The translations under genes were made by a program, and so were the position numbers. From contig NZ_JADEYR010000002.1 of NCBI RefSeq assembly GCF_015209585.1, forward strand, positions 275,138 through 339,137: 64,000 nt of DNA, given 5' to 3'. Shown piece after piece: positions 44,683-53,926 of this stretch (position 1 is the first letter of the stretch; each line of letters opens with the position of its first letter). The notes under the pieces are model-generated. The model made no database searches and was not told the DNA's origin. It saw only the letters and a program-made list of their open reading frames with translations. The DNA comes from Brachybacterium epidermidis (GTDB lineage Bacteria; Actinomycetota; Actinomycetes; Actinomycetales; Dermabacteraceae).

Positions 44683-46176
44683 TTGGGGACCTTGACTGAT
44701 CTGGATGTCGAGCGTGCCGCGCAGGCGCGCCATCGACCCTCGACGCGGACCCAGCGCACGTCGGAGGCGCGGCTGCGCCTGCTGACGCTGCCGGCCATGA
44801 TCGTCGCGGACATGCTCGCGCTCGCCCTCGCGGTGGGCATCGCGTTTGCCGTCCGCCAGCTCGTCTTGCCGCCAGCCGGTGATCTTCGCGAGAACGTCAC
44901 CAGCGCCTCCCTCGTCATGGCGCTCGGATGGTTGGCCGCCATCGCGATGCTCGGCGGGTACGACCGTCGCCAGCTCACCTCCGGCCCGCAGCTCTACCGC
45001 AATGTCCTCCACGCCTCCGGCGCTGCCTTCGGTGTCATCGGCGCGCTCGTCTACCTGCTGGATCTCGAGCTCTCCCGCGCCTTTTTCGTCGTCTTCTCCG
45101 TGGCCGGCCCGCCGCTGCTGCTGTTGAACCGGTTGCTGCTGCGGCGCGGCCTCGCCGCGGCCCGCGTGCGCGGGGCCTTCCGCCAGTCGGTGATCGCCGT
45201 GGGCTCCCTCGGCCACGTCGACGGGATAGCCGCGACCCTACACCGCGAGCGGTGGCTCGGCTACGACATCGTGGGCGCCGTGACCCCGGGGGGCATCGCC
45301 GACTCCTCGTGGCTCGGGATCCCCGTGCTCGGGGCGGAGCGTGACCTGCTGGCGATCGCTGAGTCCGCCGCGCCGGACATGCTGCTGTTCACCGCCGGGT
45401 CCACCTCGAGCGCGGAGGAGTTCCGCCGCACCGCTTGGAAGCTTGAGCACGAGAAGATCGGCGTGATCGTGGTGCCCGCCCTCACCGAGATCTCCGCGGA
45501 CCGCGTCACGATGCGCCCCGTCGCCGGGCTGCCGCTGGTGCACATGGATCTGCCCCGCGCCCGCCAGGCCCTGCGCTGGACCAAGCGCCTGTTCGACGTG
45601 GTCGTCGCCGCGCTCGTCCTCGCGGTGATCTCCCCGCTGCTCGCCGTGATCGCGCTGCGCATCCGCGCCCACGACAGAGGACCCGTAATCTTCCGCCAGC
45701 AGCGCGTGGGCCGCGACGGGACGCACTTCGAGTTCCTGAAGTTCCGCACGATGGTCACCGACGCCGAGGCCGTGAAGGTCGAGATGGTCGAGCGCGCCGT
45801 CCAGGACCGCGGCAACACGGTCATGTTCAAGATGCAGAACGACCCCCGCATCACCGCCCCCGGACGCTTCCTGCGCCGCTTCTCCCTCGACGAGCTGCCG
45901 CAGCTGTGGAACGTGCTCCGGGGCGACATGAGCCTCGTCGGCCCCCGCCCCGCCCTGCCCGGTGAGGTGGAGCGCTACGACGACGACGCGCGTCGGCGCC
46001 TGGATGTTCGCCCCGGCATCACCGGACTGTGGCAGGTCTCCGGCCGCAGCGACCTCTCCTGGCAGGACACGGTGCGGCTGGACACCTACTACGTCGACAA
46101 CTGGTCCTTCACCCAGGACCTCCAGATCCTCATCCGCACGGTCAAGGCCGTGCTCGCCTCCTCGGGCGCCTACTGA
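44683..46176 (+). CDS. Polyprenyl glycosylphosphotransferase (WbaP/CpsE-like initiating enzyme)
   Basis: 497 residues; TTG 44683 (or TTG 44692) is the likely start. About five membrane helices occupy residues 30-140, followed by a nucleotide-binding-like middle. The C-terminal sugar transferase domain begins KRLFDVVVAALVLAVISPLL and carries IFRQQRVGRDGTHFEFLKFR, DELPQLWNVLRGDMSLVGPR and LDVRPGITGLWQVSGRS. These enzymes attach the first sugar-1-phosphate to undecaprenyl phosphate. It should start the repeat built by the operons at 12-33 kb. The IS block separates it from them, and the IS1380 end lies 250 bases upstream. Confidence 0.9.
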   Translation: MGTLTDLDVERAAQARHRPSTRTQRTSEARLRLLTLPAMIVADMLALALAVGIAFAVRQLVLPPAGDLRENVTSASLVMALGWLAAIAMLGGYDRRQLTSGPQLYRNVLHASGAAFGVIGALVYLLDLELSRAFFVVFSVAGPPLLLLNRLLLRRGLAAARVRGAFRQSVIAVGSLGHVDGIAATLHRERWLGYDIVGAVTPGGIADSSWLGIPVLGAERDLLAIAESAAPDMLLFTAGSTSSAEEFRRTAWKLEHEKIGVIVVPALTEISADRVTMRPVAGLPLVHMDLPRARQALRWTKRLFDVVVAALVLAVISPLLAVIALRIRAHDRGPVIFRQQRVGRDGTHFEFLKFRTMVTDAEAVKVEMVERAVQDRGNTVMFKMQNDPRITAPGRFLRRFSLDELPQLWNVLRGDMSLVGPRPALPGEVERYDDDARRRLDVRPGITGLWQVSGRSDLSWQDTVRLDTYYVDNWSFTQDLQILIRTVKAVLASSGAY

Positions 46177-46178
46177 CG

Positions 46179-46790
46179 ATGACCCGGCCCGTTCCAGGCG
46201 GAGCAACCGCTGCGCGCCCCAAGAGCGCACTGCCCCGTCCCCTCCGCCTCCTCGCCGCGCTCGTCCTGCTGCTCTATCCGCTCGCGGCGGGCGCGCTGCT
46301 GCTGACCTCGGACGGCTGGGCCGTGAACCGTCTGAACGTGGGGATCTGGTACCCCGTCACCGGTGCCGTGGGCCTGCGTGAGCAGGTCACCCCGGAGATG
46401 TTCGCGGCGCTCGCGAACGTGGCGCTGTTCGTGCCGTTCTTCGCGGCGCTCGCCGTGCTGGTGCCCACCTGGTGGTTGGTGGCGGCCGGCGCGGGGCTCT
46501 CGATCGCGGTCGAGCTCTACCAGGGCGAGATCGGCACGCGGGAGCAGGACCTGGTCGACATCCTCGCCAACACCGCCGGTGCCGCGCTCGGCGTCGGCCT
46601 CGGGCTGCTCGTGCGACGGCTCGCCGGGAGGCACGCACGGAACCGCCGCACGGAGCGGCCGGCCGACGCGTCGGCCCGTCGGCCGGGACTCAGCGACCCA
46701 GGAAGCGCCCCCAGCGCGCCCACCACTCCCGGCGCACCTCGCCCCGAGACGGGGCATGGCCCAGGCGGAGGCCCAGATGATCGCGATTGA
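46179..46790 (+). CDS. VanZ-like membrane protein
   Basis: 203 residues, ATG 46179 two bases after the priming transferase stop. Four helices with NVGIWYPVTGAVGLREQVTP, NVALFVPFFAALAVLVPTWW, SIAVELYQGEIGTREQDLVD and ILANTAGAALGVGLG match the VanZ domain. A ~45-residue polar, proline/glycine-rich tail overlaps the 3' end of the convergent nucleotidyltransferase gene by 101 bases. VanZ proteins alter surface-antibiotic sensitivity in some bacteria; the role here is unknown, but location suggests envelope function. Confidence 0.78.
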   Translation: MTRPVPGGATAARPKSALPRPLRLLAALVLLLYPLAAGALLLTSDGWAVNRLNVGIWYPVTGAVGLREQVTPEMFAALANVALFVPFFAALAVLVPTWWLVAAGAGLSIAVELYQGEIGTREQDLVDILANTAGAALGVGLGLLVRRLAGRHARNRRTERPADASARRPGLSDPGSAPSAPTTPGAPRPETGHGPGGGPDDRD

Positions 46791-47523
46791 CCTGCAGCGC
46801 CTCGACCAGCAGCCGGGCCTTCGCCAAGGAGCCGTCGGCGTCCCGCAGGCGTGCCCGCCATACCTCCCGCGGGGCGGCGCCGTCGTGCACCGCCTGCCAC
46901 ACCCGCGCCCCGGGCAGGCCCTCCACGGTCTCCGGGCGACCGATCGCGAGCGCGAGCGGCACCTGGGCACCGAGCTCGGCGGCGAGACCCTTGATCCGCG
47001 CGCGCTCCGCCTCGTCCACCTCGGTCCAGGCCACGCGCACGTCATGACGAGAGCGGCCGCTCGCATCGCGGGCGGCGTGCACCAGCAGCACCAGACGCTG
47101 CGCGGTGAGATCCGGGACCGCGCACGGGGCGCCGCCGAGGTTCACGCTCTCCCGATGCGCCCACAGGCGCTCGAAGGTCGCCGCCGCATCCCGGTCCAGG
47201 CCTGGGAAGGCGCGGTGCAGATCGGCCGTTCCCCACACGCGGTGGTGGAACGTCGCCGCATGCGCGAACACGCTGCCGTGTTCGAAGGTGGTCAACTGCC
47301 CCCATCCGTCGGCCTCGAGCGCGGCCACCAGCGGCGCGACCTGCCCCGGGTCCACCAGCACGTCGCAGTCCGAGGAGCCGGCGCGGCCCTCGGCCAGCAA
47401 CGGATGCAGCGCCACGCCCTTGAGATGCAGGATCCTCACACCCGCGCCTCGGGCAATATGGTCGAGGCAACCATGGGCCATGCGCAGACGCACCGGGACC
47501 GGCACCTGCACGGGGGATGTCAT
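46690..47523 (-). CDS. Nucleotidyltransferase-fold protein (NTP_transf_5 type)
   Basis: 277 residues from ATG 47523. VRILHLKGVALHPLLAEGRA and SSDCDVLVDPGQV match the NTP_transf_5 fold, where the D-x-D/V pair stands for the metal ligands. The later CAVPDLTAQRLVLLVHAARD is the helical part. Such proteins are repeatedly found next to PqqD- and HPrK-like genes in peptide-modification and polysaccharide clusters. Here it is divergent from manA-pqqD-hprK by about 120 bases. Biochemical role unknown. Confidence 0.7.
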   Translation of the reverse strand: MTSPVQVPVPVRLRMAHGCLDHIARGAGVRILHLKGVALHPLLAEGRAGSSDCDVLVDPGQVAPLVAALEADGWGQLTTFEHGSVFAHAATFHHRVWGTADLHRAFPGLDRDAAATFERLWAHRESVNLGGAPCAVPDLTAQRLVLLVHAARDASGRSRHDVRVAWTEVDEAERARIKGLAAELGAQVPLALAIGRPETVEGLPGARVWQAVHDGAAPREVWRARLRDADGSLAKARLLVEALQVNRDHLGLRLGHAPSRGEVRREWWARWGRFLGR

Positions 47524-47643
47524 GGGGGCAAGTGTAGGAGCCGCCGGCCCTGGCCGCGGGATCGGCAGCAGTGCCCGCGGGCGGACGGACGCTCGTGATG
47601 AGCGCAGAAGGACGCACGAACGAGAACGGAAGGGGGAGCGGAC

Positions 47644-48858
47644 GTGTGGGAGCTCGATAGCCGCATCCAGCACTACGACTGGGGATCGACCACCGCGATC
47701 CCCGAGTTCCTGGGCCGCCCCGCCGACGGCGCCCCCTGGGCCGAGGCCTGGTACGGGGCGCATCCGCTGGCGCCCTCCACCCTCGCCACAGGGCAGGACG
47801 CCGGCACCGGGCTCGACGCCGCGATCGCCACAGACCCGCGCCGCATGCTCGGCGGCGGCGTGGAGCGCGCCTTCGGCGCCCGCCTGCCCTATCTGCTGAA
47901 GGTCATCGCGCCGGAGAAGCCGCTGTCCCTGCAGGTCCACCCCGATCGCGAGCACGCCCAGGAGTCCTTCGCCGCGGAGACCGCGGCCGGGCTCCCGCTC
48001 GAGTCGCCGCTGCGCAACTACCGCGACGACAACCACAAGCCCGAGATGCTGATCGCGCTGACCCGCTTCACCGCGCTGTGCGGGTTCCGCACCCCGCGCC
48101 GCGCCGCCGCGCTCCTGGAGGGGCTGGGCACCGATCTCACCGACCGCCTCCATGCGCTCCTCACTCGCAGCCCCACCGCCCACGGCATGCGCGCCGCGTT
48201 CCGCACCCTGGTCTCCTCGGCAATGCGCCCTGGCCCCGATGTGGTCCAGCAAGTCGTCGGGGCCTGCCGGGCTCGTGCCGACTCCGGCCACTCGCCCTCC
48301 CTGCGCATCGACCAGACCGTTGCATTGCTGGCCGATCACCACCCGGGCGACCCCGGCGTGGTCGCCGCGCTGCTGCTGAACCCCGTCACCCTCCGCCCGG
48401 GCGAGGCGATGTTCGTGCCCCCAGGCACTCTGCACGCCTACCTGCGCGGCGTGGGCCTGGAGATCATGGCCGCCAGCGACAACGTGCTGCGCGCCGGGCT
48501 GACCCCCAAGAAGGTCGACGCCGACGAGATGCTGCAGTGCGTGAGCGTGCAGGCCGCACCGCCGCTACGCGTCGCGCCGGAGCGGCAGAACGCGACATCG
48601 GTCGCCTATTATGCGCCCGTGGACGACTTCGAGCTCTCGATGACCACGCTCACCGATCCGCCCGGCACCTTCCGCGCCTGCCACCGCGTCCCCGGCGGCG
48701 GGCCCCGCACCCTTCTCGGCCTCGAGGGGGAGGTGCTGGTGCAGAGCGACCTGGGCCGCCACGTGCTCACCGCCGGCAAGGCCCTGTTCGTGCCCGCCGC
48801 CGCCGGACAGCTCCACGCCGGCGGCTCCGGCCGCTTCGTCCAGGCGAGCGTCCCGTGA
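47644..48858 (+). CDS. manA: Mannose-6-phosphate isomerase, class I
   Basis: 404 residues from GTG 47644, preceded by GGAAGGGGGAG. MWELDSRIQHYDWGSTTAIP, APWAEAWYGAHP, KPLSLQVHPD and NHKPEMLIALTRF are the zinc-site motifs of type I isomerases, and VPPGTLHAYLRGVGLEIMAA gives the later ligand and YxxGxG-like end. It converts fructose-6-phosphate to mannose-6-phosphate for GDP-mannose. Translation is coupled to the PqqD-like gene by a GTGA overlap, an odd partner for a central enzyme and a hint of a shared polysaccharide job. Confidence 0.9.
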   Translation: MWELDSRIQHYDWGSTTAIPEFLGRPADGAPWAEAWYGAHPLAPSTLATGQDAGTGLDAAIATDPRRMLGGGVERAFGARLPYLLKVIAPEKPLSLQVHPDREHAQESFAAETAAGLPLESPLRNYRDDNHKPEMLIALTRFTALCGFRTPRRAAALLEGLGTDLTDRLHALLTRSPTAHGMRAAFRTLVSSAMRPGPDVVQQVVGACRARADSGHSPSLRIDQTVALLADHHPGDPGVVAALLLNPVTLRPGEAMFVPPGTLHAYLRGVGLEIMAASDNVLRAGLTPKKVDADEMLQCVSVQAAPPLRVAPERQNATSVAYYAPVDDFELSMTTLTDPPGTFRACHRVPGGGPRTLLGLEGEVLVQSDLGRHVLTAGKALFVPAAAGQLHAGGSGRFVQASVP

Positions 48859-49142
48859 CCCGCTACCGGCTGCGCCCCCTGGTCAGCGATTGGGACGGGG
48901 AGGACCTGTGGGTGGGGGCGCTGCCCCACGGCCCGATCAACCGCATCCAGGGCGTGGGCGCTCTCGTGCTCGAGCTGCTCGCGGATGCGCCCGGCCGCAC
49001 CGCGAGTCCCACCGAACTCGCCGCCCGATTGCGGCAGGAGGTCGAGGACGTGCCCGAGGACGCCGAGCAGATCATCACCGTCTTCCTCGCCGAGCTCGAT
49101 ATGGGTGGGATCCTCGAGACGATCGAGGGGGACGCCGCGTGA
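48855..49142 (+). CDS. PqqD-like peptide-binding protein (RRE fold)
   Basis: 95 residues from GTG 48855. The winged-helix PqqD pattern is visible: an N-terminal strand pair ending VGALPHGPINRIQGVGALVL, ELLADAPG, a helix TELAARLRQEVEDVPEDAEQ and the closing IITVFLAELDMGGILET. In RiPP systems this fold binds the leader peptide of a precursor. It is coupled by GTGA overlaps to manA upstream and the HPrK-like kinase downstream. No precursor gene is obvious next to it. Confidence 0.78.
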   Translation: MTRYRLRPLVSDWDGEDLWVGALPHGPINRIQGVGALVLELLADAPGRTASPTELAARLRQEVEDVPEDAEQIITVFLAELDMGGILETIEGDAA

Positions 49143-50269
49143 CCGCCAACGCGAACCGGCTCGAGGTCGCGGGCCACAGCGTGCTGCTCACCTTCGGACC
49201 CGGCCTCGAGACCGTCGCCGAGGAGATCGACGCCCTCTGGTATCACCTGCGTGCGGCCGACGACGACGGCGCGACACCGCAGATCCGCCTCGACTACGCG
49301 CTCCCCAGCGGCGACCTCCCCGCCGGGGCCGTCCCGCTGCCCGCGCGGCCCGAGGCGAGCTACACCATCTCCGGCCACCTCACCCGCGAGGTGATCCGCC
49401 GGCTGATCGGCACCCGCCTGCTCCTGCACGCCGGCGCCGTTGCCCACCCCGAGCTCGGCATCCTCGTGCTCGTCGGCGCGTCCGGGGCCGGGAAGTCCAC
49501 CGCCTCCTCCATGCTGGGACGGGGCGGCGCCTACCTCACCGACGAGCTGACGATCATCACACCCGGCACCTTCGCGCTCACGCCTTATCCCAAGCCCGTC
49601 TCCAAGCACGACCCGGAGCTCGGCGCGAAACGGGACCTCGCCCTGGGGGGCCTGGGGCTCCGCCCCGCCCATGAGGCGGCCGCCCCGGCGCCGGCGATGG
49701 TGCTGCTGCTCGAGCGGATCCGGGACGAGGACGAGCCGGAAGAGGGGTCCTCGGTGACGCGGGTGCCGCTGTCCGAGGCATTGACCCGGATCGTGCCGCA
49801 GACCTCCTCGCTGTGGGCGCTGCCCGGAGGTCTCGCCACGCTCGCCGAACTGCTGAACTCTGTGGGCGGCGCTCTGGAGGTGCGCTACCGGGAGGCCGCC
49901 GAGCTCGAGGAGCTGCTGCGCCGCCTGCCGCCGGCCGAGCACGCCGAGACGGCCGAGATCGAGCCGCGGCCCGGAGACGTGGTCACCTGGGAGGACACGG
50001 CGCCGGCGCCTGGCAGGATAGCGGCCGTTCCTTTCCGCCAGGCGCTCGCCATGGAGTCCGGGCTGTTCCTGCTCGGTGAGCACGGCGCGATCCACCTGCC
50101 GGGCCTCGCAGGACTGGTTTGGGACCTGCTCGCTGACGCGGGCCCCCTCACCTTCGACCAGCTGGAGCAGCTGGTGGTCGAGGAGATCGGAGAACACCCC
50201 GAGAGCACGGCCCTTGTCCGAGGCACGGTCTCGGATCTCGTGGCCCACGGCTGGGCCCGCCGAGGCTGA
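49139..50269 (+). CDS. HPr-kinase-like protein with C-terminal PqqD-like domain
   Basis: 376 residues from GTG 49139. The kinase half has RLLLHAGAVAHP, Walker A VLVGASGAGKSTASSMLG (about 115-131) and YLTDELTII, as in HPrK relatives such as the lasso-peptide precursor kinases. True HPrK features of the PTS system are absent. After ~200 residues of helical linker, residues ~300-376 (LFLLGEHGAIHLPGLAGLVW, ADAGPLTFDQLEQLVVEEIG, TVSDLVAHGWAR) look like a second PqqD domain. A kinase carrying its own substrate-recognition module is an attractive reading; the fusion is inferred from pattern only. Confidence 0.72.
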   Translation: MTANANRLEVAGHSVLLTFGPGLETVAEEIDALWYHLRAADDDGATPQIRLDYALPSGDLPAGAVPLPARPEASYTISGHLTREVIRRLIGTRLLLHAGAVAHPELGILVLVGASGAGKSTASSMLGRGGAYLTDELTIITPGTFALTPYPKPVSKHDPELGAKRDLALGGLGLRPAHEAAAPAPAMVLLLERIRDEDEPEEGSSVTRVPLSEALTRIVPQTSSLWALPGGLATLAELLNSVGGALEVRYREAAELEELLRRLPPAEHAETAEIEPRPGDVVTWEDTAPAPGRIAAVPFRQALAMESGLFLLGEHGAIHLPGLAGLVWDLLADAGPLTFDQLEQLVVEEIGEHPESTALVRGTVSDLVAHGWARRG

Positions 50270-50833
50270 TCAGGGGGCGAGGACGCCCCGGCGCAGCACC
50301 GGCACCAGCTGCTCCACCCGCTCGGTGAGTAACGCGGCCGTCCGTGCCGCTTGCGCCGCATCCTTGCCGTAGGGATCGGGGACGTCGAGGCCCGCGGGAA
50401 CCGCCCGGCGCGTCCACGCGGAGATGATTTCCTTCAGTGAGGAATTCGGATTCTCCGACGCCATCCGAACGAGCTCTGGAATATGTCCCATGTGTCCGAT
50501 GCGCCGGGCTGCGGCAGGGAATTCATCCAGGAGGTAGGTGCGCTGCCGGCGCGACATTGTGAGGATCAGATCCGCCCCGAGGTCCGCGGCGGATACCTGG
50601 CGGGCGCGGAAGCCCTGCGGGTCGACGCCGCGCGTTGAGAGCTCGCCCGCCATCTGCGAATCCATCGGCCTGTCCTCCAGGGCGAAGATACCCCTGCTTG
50701 CAGTGCGGATGCCGGGTAATCGATCGCGCAGCAGATGCTCGGCGAAGGGGGAGCGGCAGACGTTGCCTGTGCACACGAACAGGACCGAAGGCTGCTGCGA
50801 CTCCGGGTGGCGCACGGGGGCGGGAGAGCTCAT
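50270..50833 (-). CDS. Low-molecular-weight protein-tyrosine phosphatase (Wzb-like)
   Basis: 187 residues. The P-loop VLFVCTGNVCRSPFAEHLL contains C-x5-R, and the late VPDPYG supplies the general-acid aspartate. A typical partner removes phosphate from the tyrosine tail of BY-kinases in capsule/EPS systems; the kinase here is at 11.9 kb. The gene stops one base after the HPrK-like gene on the opposite strand. A second member of the family is at 60403-60972. Confidence 0.9.
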   Translation of the reverse strand: MSSPAPVRHPESQQPSVLFVCTGNVCRSPFAEHLLRDRLPGIRTASRGIFALEDRPMDSQMAGELSTRGVDPQGFRARQVSAADLGADLILTMSRRQRTYLLDEFPAAARRIGHMGHIPELVRMASENPNSSLKEIISAWTRRAVPAGLDVPDPYGKDAAQAARTAALLTERVEQLVPVLRRGVLAP

Positions 50834-51108
50834 ATGTACAGACTAGACGGCACAGGCGGATCGTCGGAAATGTTCAGATAAAAGTGGCGACGCGGTGAAC
50901 TCGTGGAAATTTGCCCGACGGTGAGGTCGCAAAAGGGTGCCGGAGGTGAAGAAGTGCGACGGCCCTCCTTCTTAATTCGCCGAGGGCATGCCACTATCGA
51001 GGGTGTGACGGTCCGCCGTCCCCCTGCCCGCCTGAAAGCGCCTCCCCCGGAATGCGCCACCTGGTGCGCCCGGAGCGAGGCGTACCCTGTCGGCTTCCCT
51101 GTTCGCAC

Positions 51109-52146
51109 TCAGCCGCCGGACGACAGTTCCCCGCCTGCCTGTGCCTCCGCCAGCTGCTCCTGGATCTCCTGCACGAACTCGATCACGGCGCTGCCGCCGT
51201 TGACGGGGCCGCCGGCGAGCTGGCCGTCGGCCCCCAGCAGCACCGCGCTCGGCGCGCTCGCGCCGCCGAGCGCGGTGCGAGCGGTGAACTGCAGGTCGTG
51301 CAGCGCGTGGTCGGCGACGCGGTCTGTCGTCCGCTCCCGCAGCTGGTCCAGCGGGCGGGAGAACACGAACCGCACCTGTAGCGTCTGTTCCAGCTCGCCG
51401 ATCCACTCCTCAGCGTGGTCCAGCACTCGCTCGCACGGCCCGCAGCCCTCGGTGACGAACACCAGCAGAGCCGCGCGCTGCGCGGTGAGCTGGGTGAGGG
51501 TGACTAGGCGGCCGTCGGGCTGCTGCAGCACCGCCGCCGGGATCGGGGAACGCTCGTAGTCCAGCAGCTCGTCCTCTTCTAGAACCGGCCCGGCAGAGGC
51601 CGGAGCGGCTGGGGCGTCGGCATCGGGCGCGGCGACGCGTCCCCCGATCGTGGCGGCGGTAAGCACGATCGCGATCAGCAGCGCCATCCCGAGCCCGATC
51701 AATCCCATCGGGTCCTGCACCAGGAGAGTGGTCATCGCACCGGTCGCGGCCGCGACCACCGCCAGCACGCCCAGCGCGCTGAGGATCACGTTCCGCACCA
51801 GCGTGGCGCGGGAGACGGTGGGGGAAGCGAGGGTGCCGAAGCAGGAGCACTGCACCTGCTCCTTAAAGGTCAGCGCCCGCGCGATGATCACCAGATAGGC
51901 GAACATCAGCAACGTCACGACACCCGCGATCAGCATCTGCAGCGGCGGCACCGGGATCCACAGCGCCAGCGCGAGCACGATCTCCATCACCGGAAGCGCC
52001 GAGGCGACCGAGGCGTGCATCGTCGGCAGCGGGAGGCGCAGCGAGCGCATCGCATCCTTGGTTTCTTCGCGCGCACCGAGCTTTGCGAGCCCGGAGATCA
52101 GCAGGGTGATCGACAGCAGGATCGGTGCCGACAGCAGCACAGCCAT
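51109..52146 (-). CDS. MauE-like membrane protein fused to thioredoxin domain
   Basis: 345 residues from ATG 52146, preceded by GAGGAGG. Four helices (about 5-170) with VQCSCFGTLASPTVSRATLV correspond to the MauE/DoxX-like membrane domain and its cysteine pair CSC. The C-terminal half contains LLVFVTEGCGPCERVLDHAE, a CGPC thioredoxin motif. This combination points to disulfide or cofactor handling outside or at the membrane, perhaps for an exported partner such as the cysteine-bearing Tat proteins nearby (inference). Part of a near-identical 3' end recurs at 55518-55690. Confidence 0.8.
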   Translation of the reverse strand: MAVLLSAPILLSITLLISGLAKLGAREETKDAMRSLRLPLPTMHASVASALPVMEIVLALALWIPVPPLQMLIAGVVTLLMFAYLVIIARALTFKEQVQCSCFGTLASPTVSRATLVRNVILSALGVLAVVAAATGAMTTLLVQDPMGLIGLGMALLIAIVLTAATIGGRVAAPDADAPAAPASAGPVLEEDELLDYERSPIPAAVLQQPDGRLVTLTQLTAQRAALLVFVTEGCGPCERVLDHAEEWIGELEQTLQVRFVFSRPLDQLRERTTDRVADHALHDLQFTARTALGGASAPSAVLLGADGQLAGGPVNGGSAVIEFVQEIQEQLAEAQAGGELSSGG

Positions 52147-52283
52147 TCGGGGAGCCTCCTCGCATCGGCCCGGCCTTCGGGACAGCGTCGCCTCCATTGT
52201 CCGGCATGGGCGCCCGCCTGAACGGGGTCGGGCCGGCGGTTCGCCCACGGCGCATCCGAGTCCGTCGGCCCTACCCTGGAGCC

Positions 52284-53717
52284 ATGTCCACCGATGCGCA
52301 CCAGGCCGCTACCTCCGCCCTCGACGCCGTCCGACGAGGCGAGATCCTCGCCGACGTCGCCGCGCTGCGGGACTCCTTCGACGCCGGCACCACCCGGCCG
52401 CTCGAGGCGCGCATCGCGCAACTCGACGCCCTCGCCGCCGGACTCCGCGCCGAGCGTCCCCGCCTGCTGAAGGCGCTCGAGATGGACCTCGGCAAATCCC
52501 GCACCGAATCGCTGATCACCGAGCTCGGTGTTGTCGCCCAGGAGATCGCGCATGTGCGCAAGAACCTCCGTGTGTGGCTGCGACCGGAGCGCTTCGGCCC
52601 CGGCCTGCTGCTCGCGCCCTCCAGCGGACAGATCCGCCGCGAGCCGCTCGGGACCACGCTGATCATCTCCCCGTGGAACTACCCCGTGAACCTTGCACTT
52701 GCCCCGCTGATCGGCGCGATCGCCGGCGGGAACACCGCGATCCTCAAGCCCAGCGAGGTCGCCCCGGCCACCTCCGCCGCGCTCGCCCGCCTCGTGCACA
52801 CCCACCTCGACCCGGCCGGGGTGAGAGTGGTCGAGGGCGCGGTCGAGGAGACCGCGCTCCTGCTCGAGCAGCGCTTCGACCTGATCTTCTACACCGGCAA
52901 CGGCGCCGTGGGGCGGATCGTCGCCCGCGCCGCGGCCGAGCACCTCACCCCCACCGTGCTCGAGCTCGGCGGGAAGTCCCCCGTGTTCGTTGACGAGGGC
53001 ATGGATCTTGCCGCGACCGCGCGCCGCATCGTATGGGGGAAGTTCACCAACGCCGGGCAGACCTGCGTCGCTCCCGACTACCTCATGGCCACCCAGGCCA
53101 CGATCGATCGCCTCGTCCCCCACCTGCGCCAGGCGACGATCGCGCTGTACGGCAGGGACCCGCGTCGCTCCCGCGACTACGGCCGGATGGTGAACCAGAA
53201 GCACTTCGACCGCGTGCTCGCCCTGATCGACGACGACAAGGCCGTGCTCGGCGGGACCACCGGGGCCGACCGCGAGGCCCGGTACCTCCCGCCCACGATC
53301 ATGACCGGCGTGGACTGGGACGATCCGGTGATGGGGGAGGAGATCTTCGGCCCCGTGCTCCCGCTGCTCGAAGTCTCTGGGCCCGACGAGGCGATCGCCC
53401 GCATCAACAGTGGCGAGAAACCGTTGACCGCCTACGTATTCAGCCCCCGATCCGAGATCGAGGAGCGATTCATCGCCGAGACCTCTTCCGGTTCCCTCGC
53501 TCTCAGCCACACCCTCGCCCACCTCGGCTCCCAGACGATGCCCTTCGGTGGCATTGGGGAGTCCGGGATGGGGAAGTACCACGGCCGCGCGAGCCTCCAG
53601 GTGTTCACCCACGCGAAGCCCGTCGTGAAGAAGCCGCTGCGCCCCGACACGCTCCGGCTGGTCACCCCGCCGTACCGCGGGGCGAAGCGGGCTCTGCTCG
53701 GACAGTTGTTCCGTTGA
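52284..53717 (+). CDS. Aldehyde dehydrogenase
   Basis: 477 residues from ATG 52284. Motifs: ISPWNYPVNLALAPLIGAIA, NTAILKPSEVAPATSAALAR, TVLELGGKSPVFVDEG (with catalytic Glu), FTNAGQTCVAPDYL (with catalytic Cys), and MPFGGIGESGMGKYHG. The lack of a large C-terminal tail and the ~470-residue size fit the class 3-like aldehyde dehydrogenases. It is divergent from the MauE-Trx gene by 137 bases. Substrate unknown. Confidence 0.9.
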   Translation: MSTDAHQAATSALDAVRRGEILADVAALRDSFDAGTTRPLEARIAQLDALAAGLRAERPRLLKALEMDLGKSRTESLITELGVVAQEIAHVRKNLRVWLRPERFGPGLLLAPSSGQIRREPLGTTLIISPWNYPVNLALAPLIGAIAGGNTAILKPSEVAPATSAALARLVHTHLDPAGVRVVEGAVEETALLLEQRFDLIFYTGNGAVGRIVARAAAEHLTPTVLELGGKSPVFVDEGMDLAATARRIVWGKFTNAGQTCVAPDYLMATQATIDRLVPHLRQATIALYGRDPRRSRDYGRMVNQKHFDRVLALIDDDKAVLGGTTGADREARYLPPTIMTGVDWDDPVMGEEIFGPVLPLLEVSGPDEAIARINSGEKPLTAYVFSPRSEIEERFIAETSSGSLALSHTLAHLGSQTMPFGGIGESGMGKYHGRASLQVFTHAKPVVKKPLRPDTLRLVTPPYRGAKRALLGQLFR

Positions 53718-53926
53718 CTCACTGCGGGAACGCGCAAATCGACCTAATCCGGACGTAGCGCGCCGTGCGGTGTGACACAACGACTGAACAGGGCCGCGTG
53801 ACCGTTGCGCCGGTTTAGGTTGAATCGTACCTTCGCTACCGTTTAGTACGTCCCATTTCCGAGCCGGGTGTGGGTCGAGTCCGCACGCCGTGCCCGTGAG
53901 GAGCCATCAACACCAGGAGGGCGCCA

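Noticed and set aside
46690..53717. A lasso-peptide cluster
   Set aside because: PqqD- and HPrK-like genes are present, but no asparagine-synthetase-like cyclase, no transglutaminase-like leader peptidase and no precursor were found.
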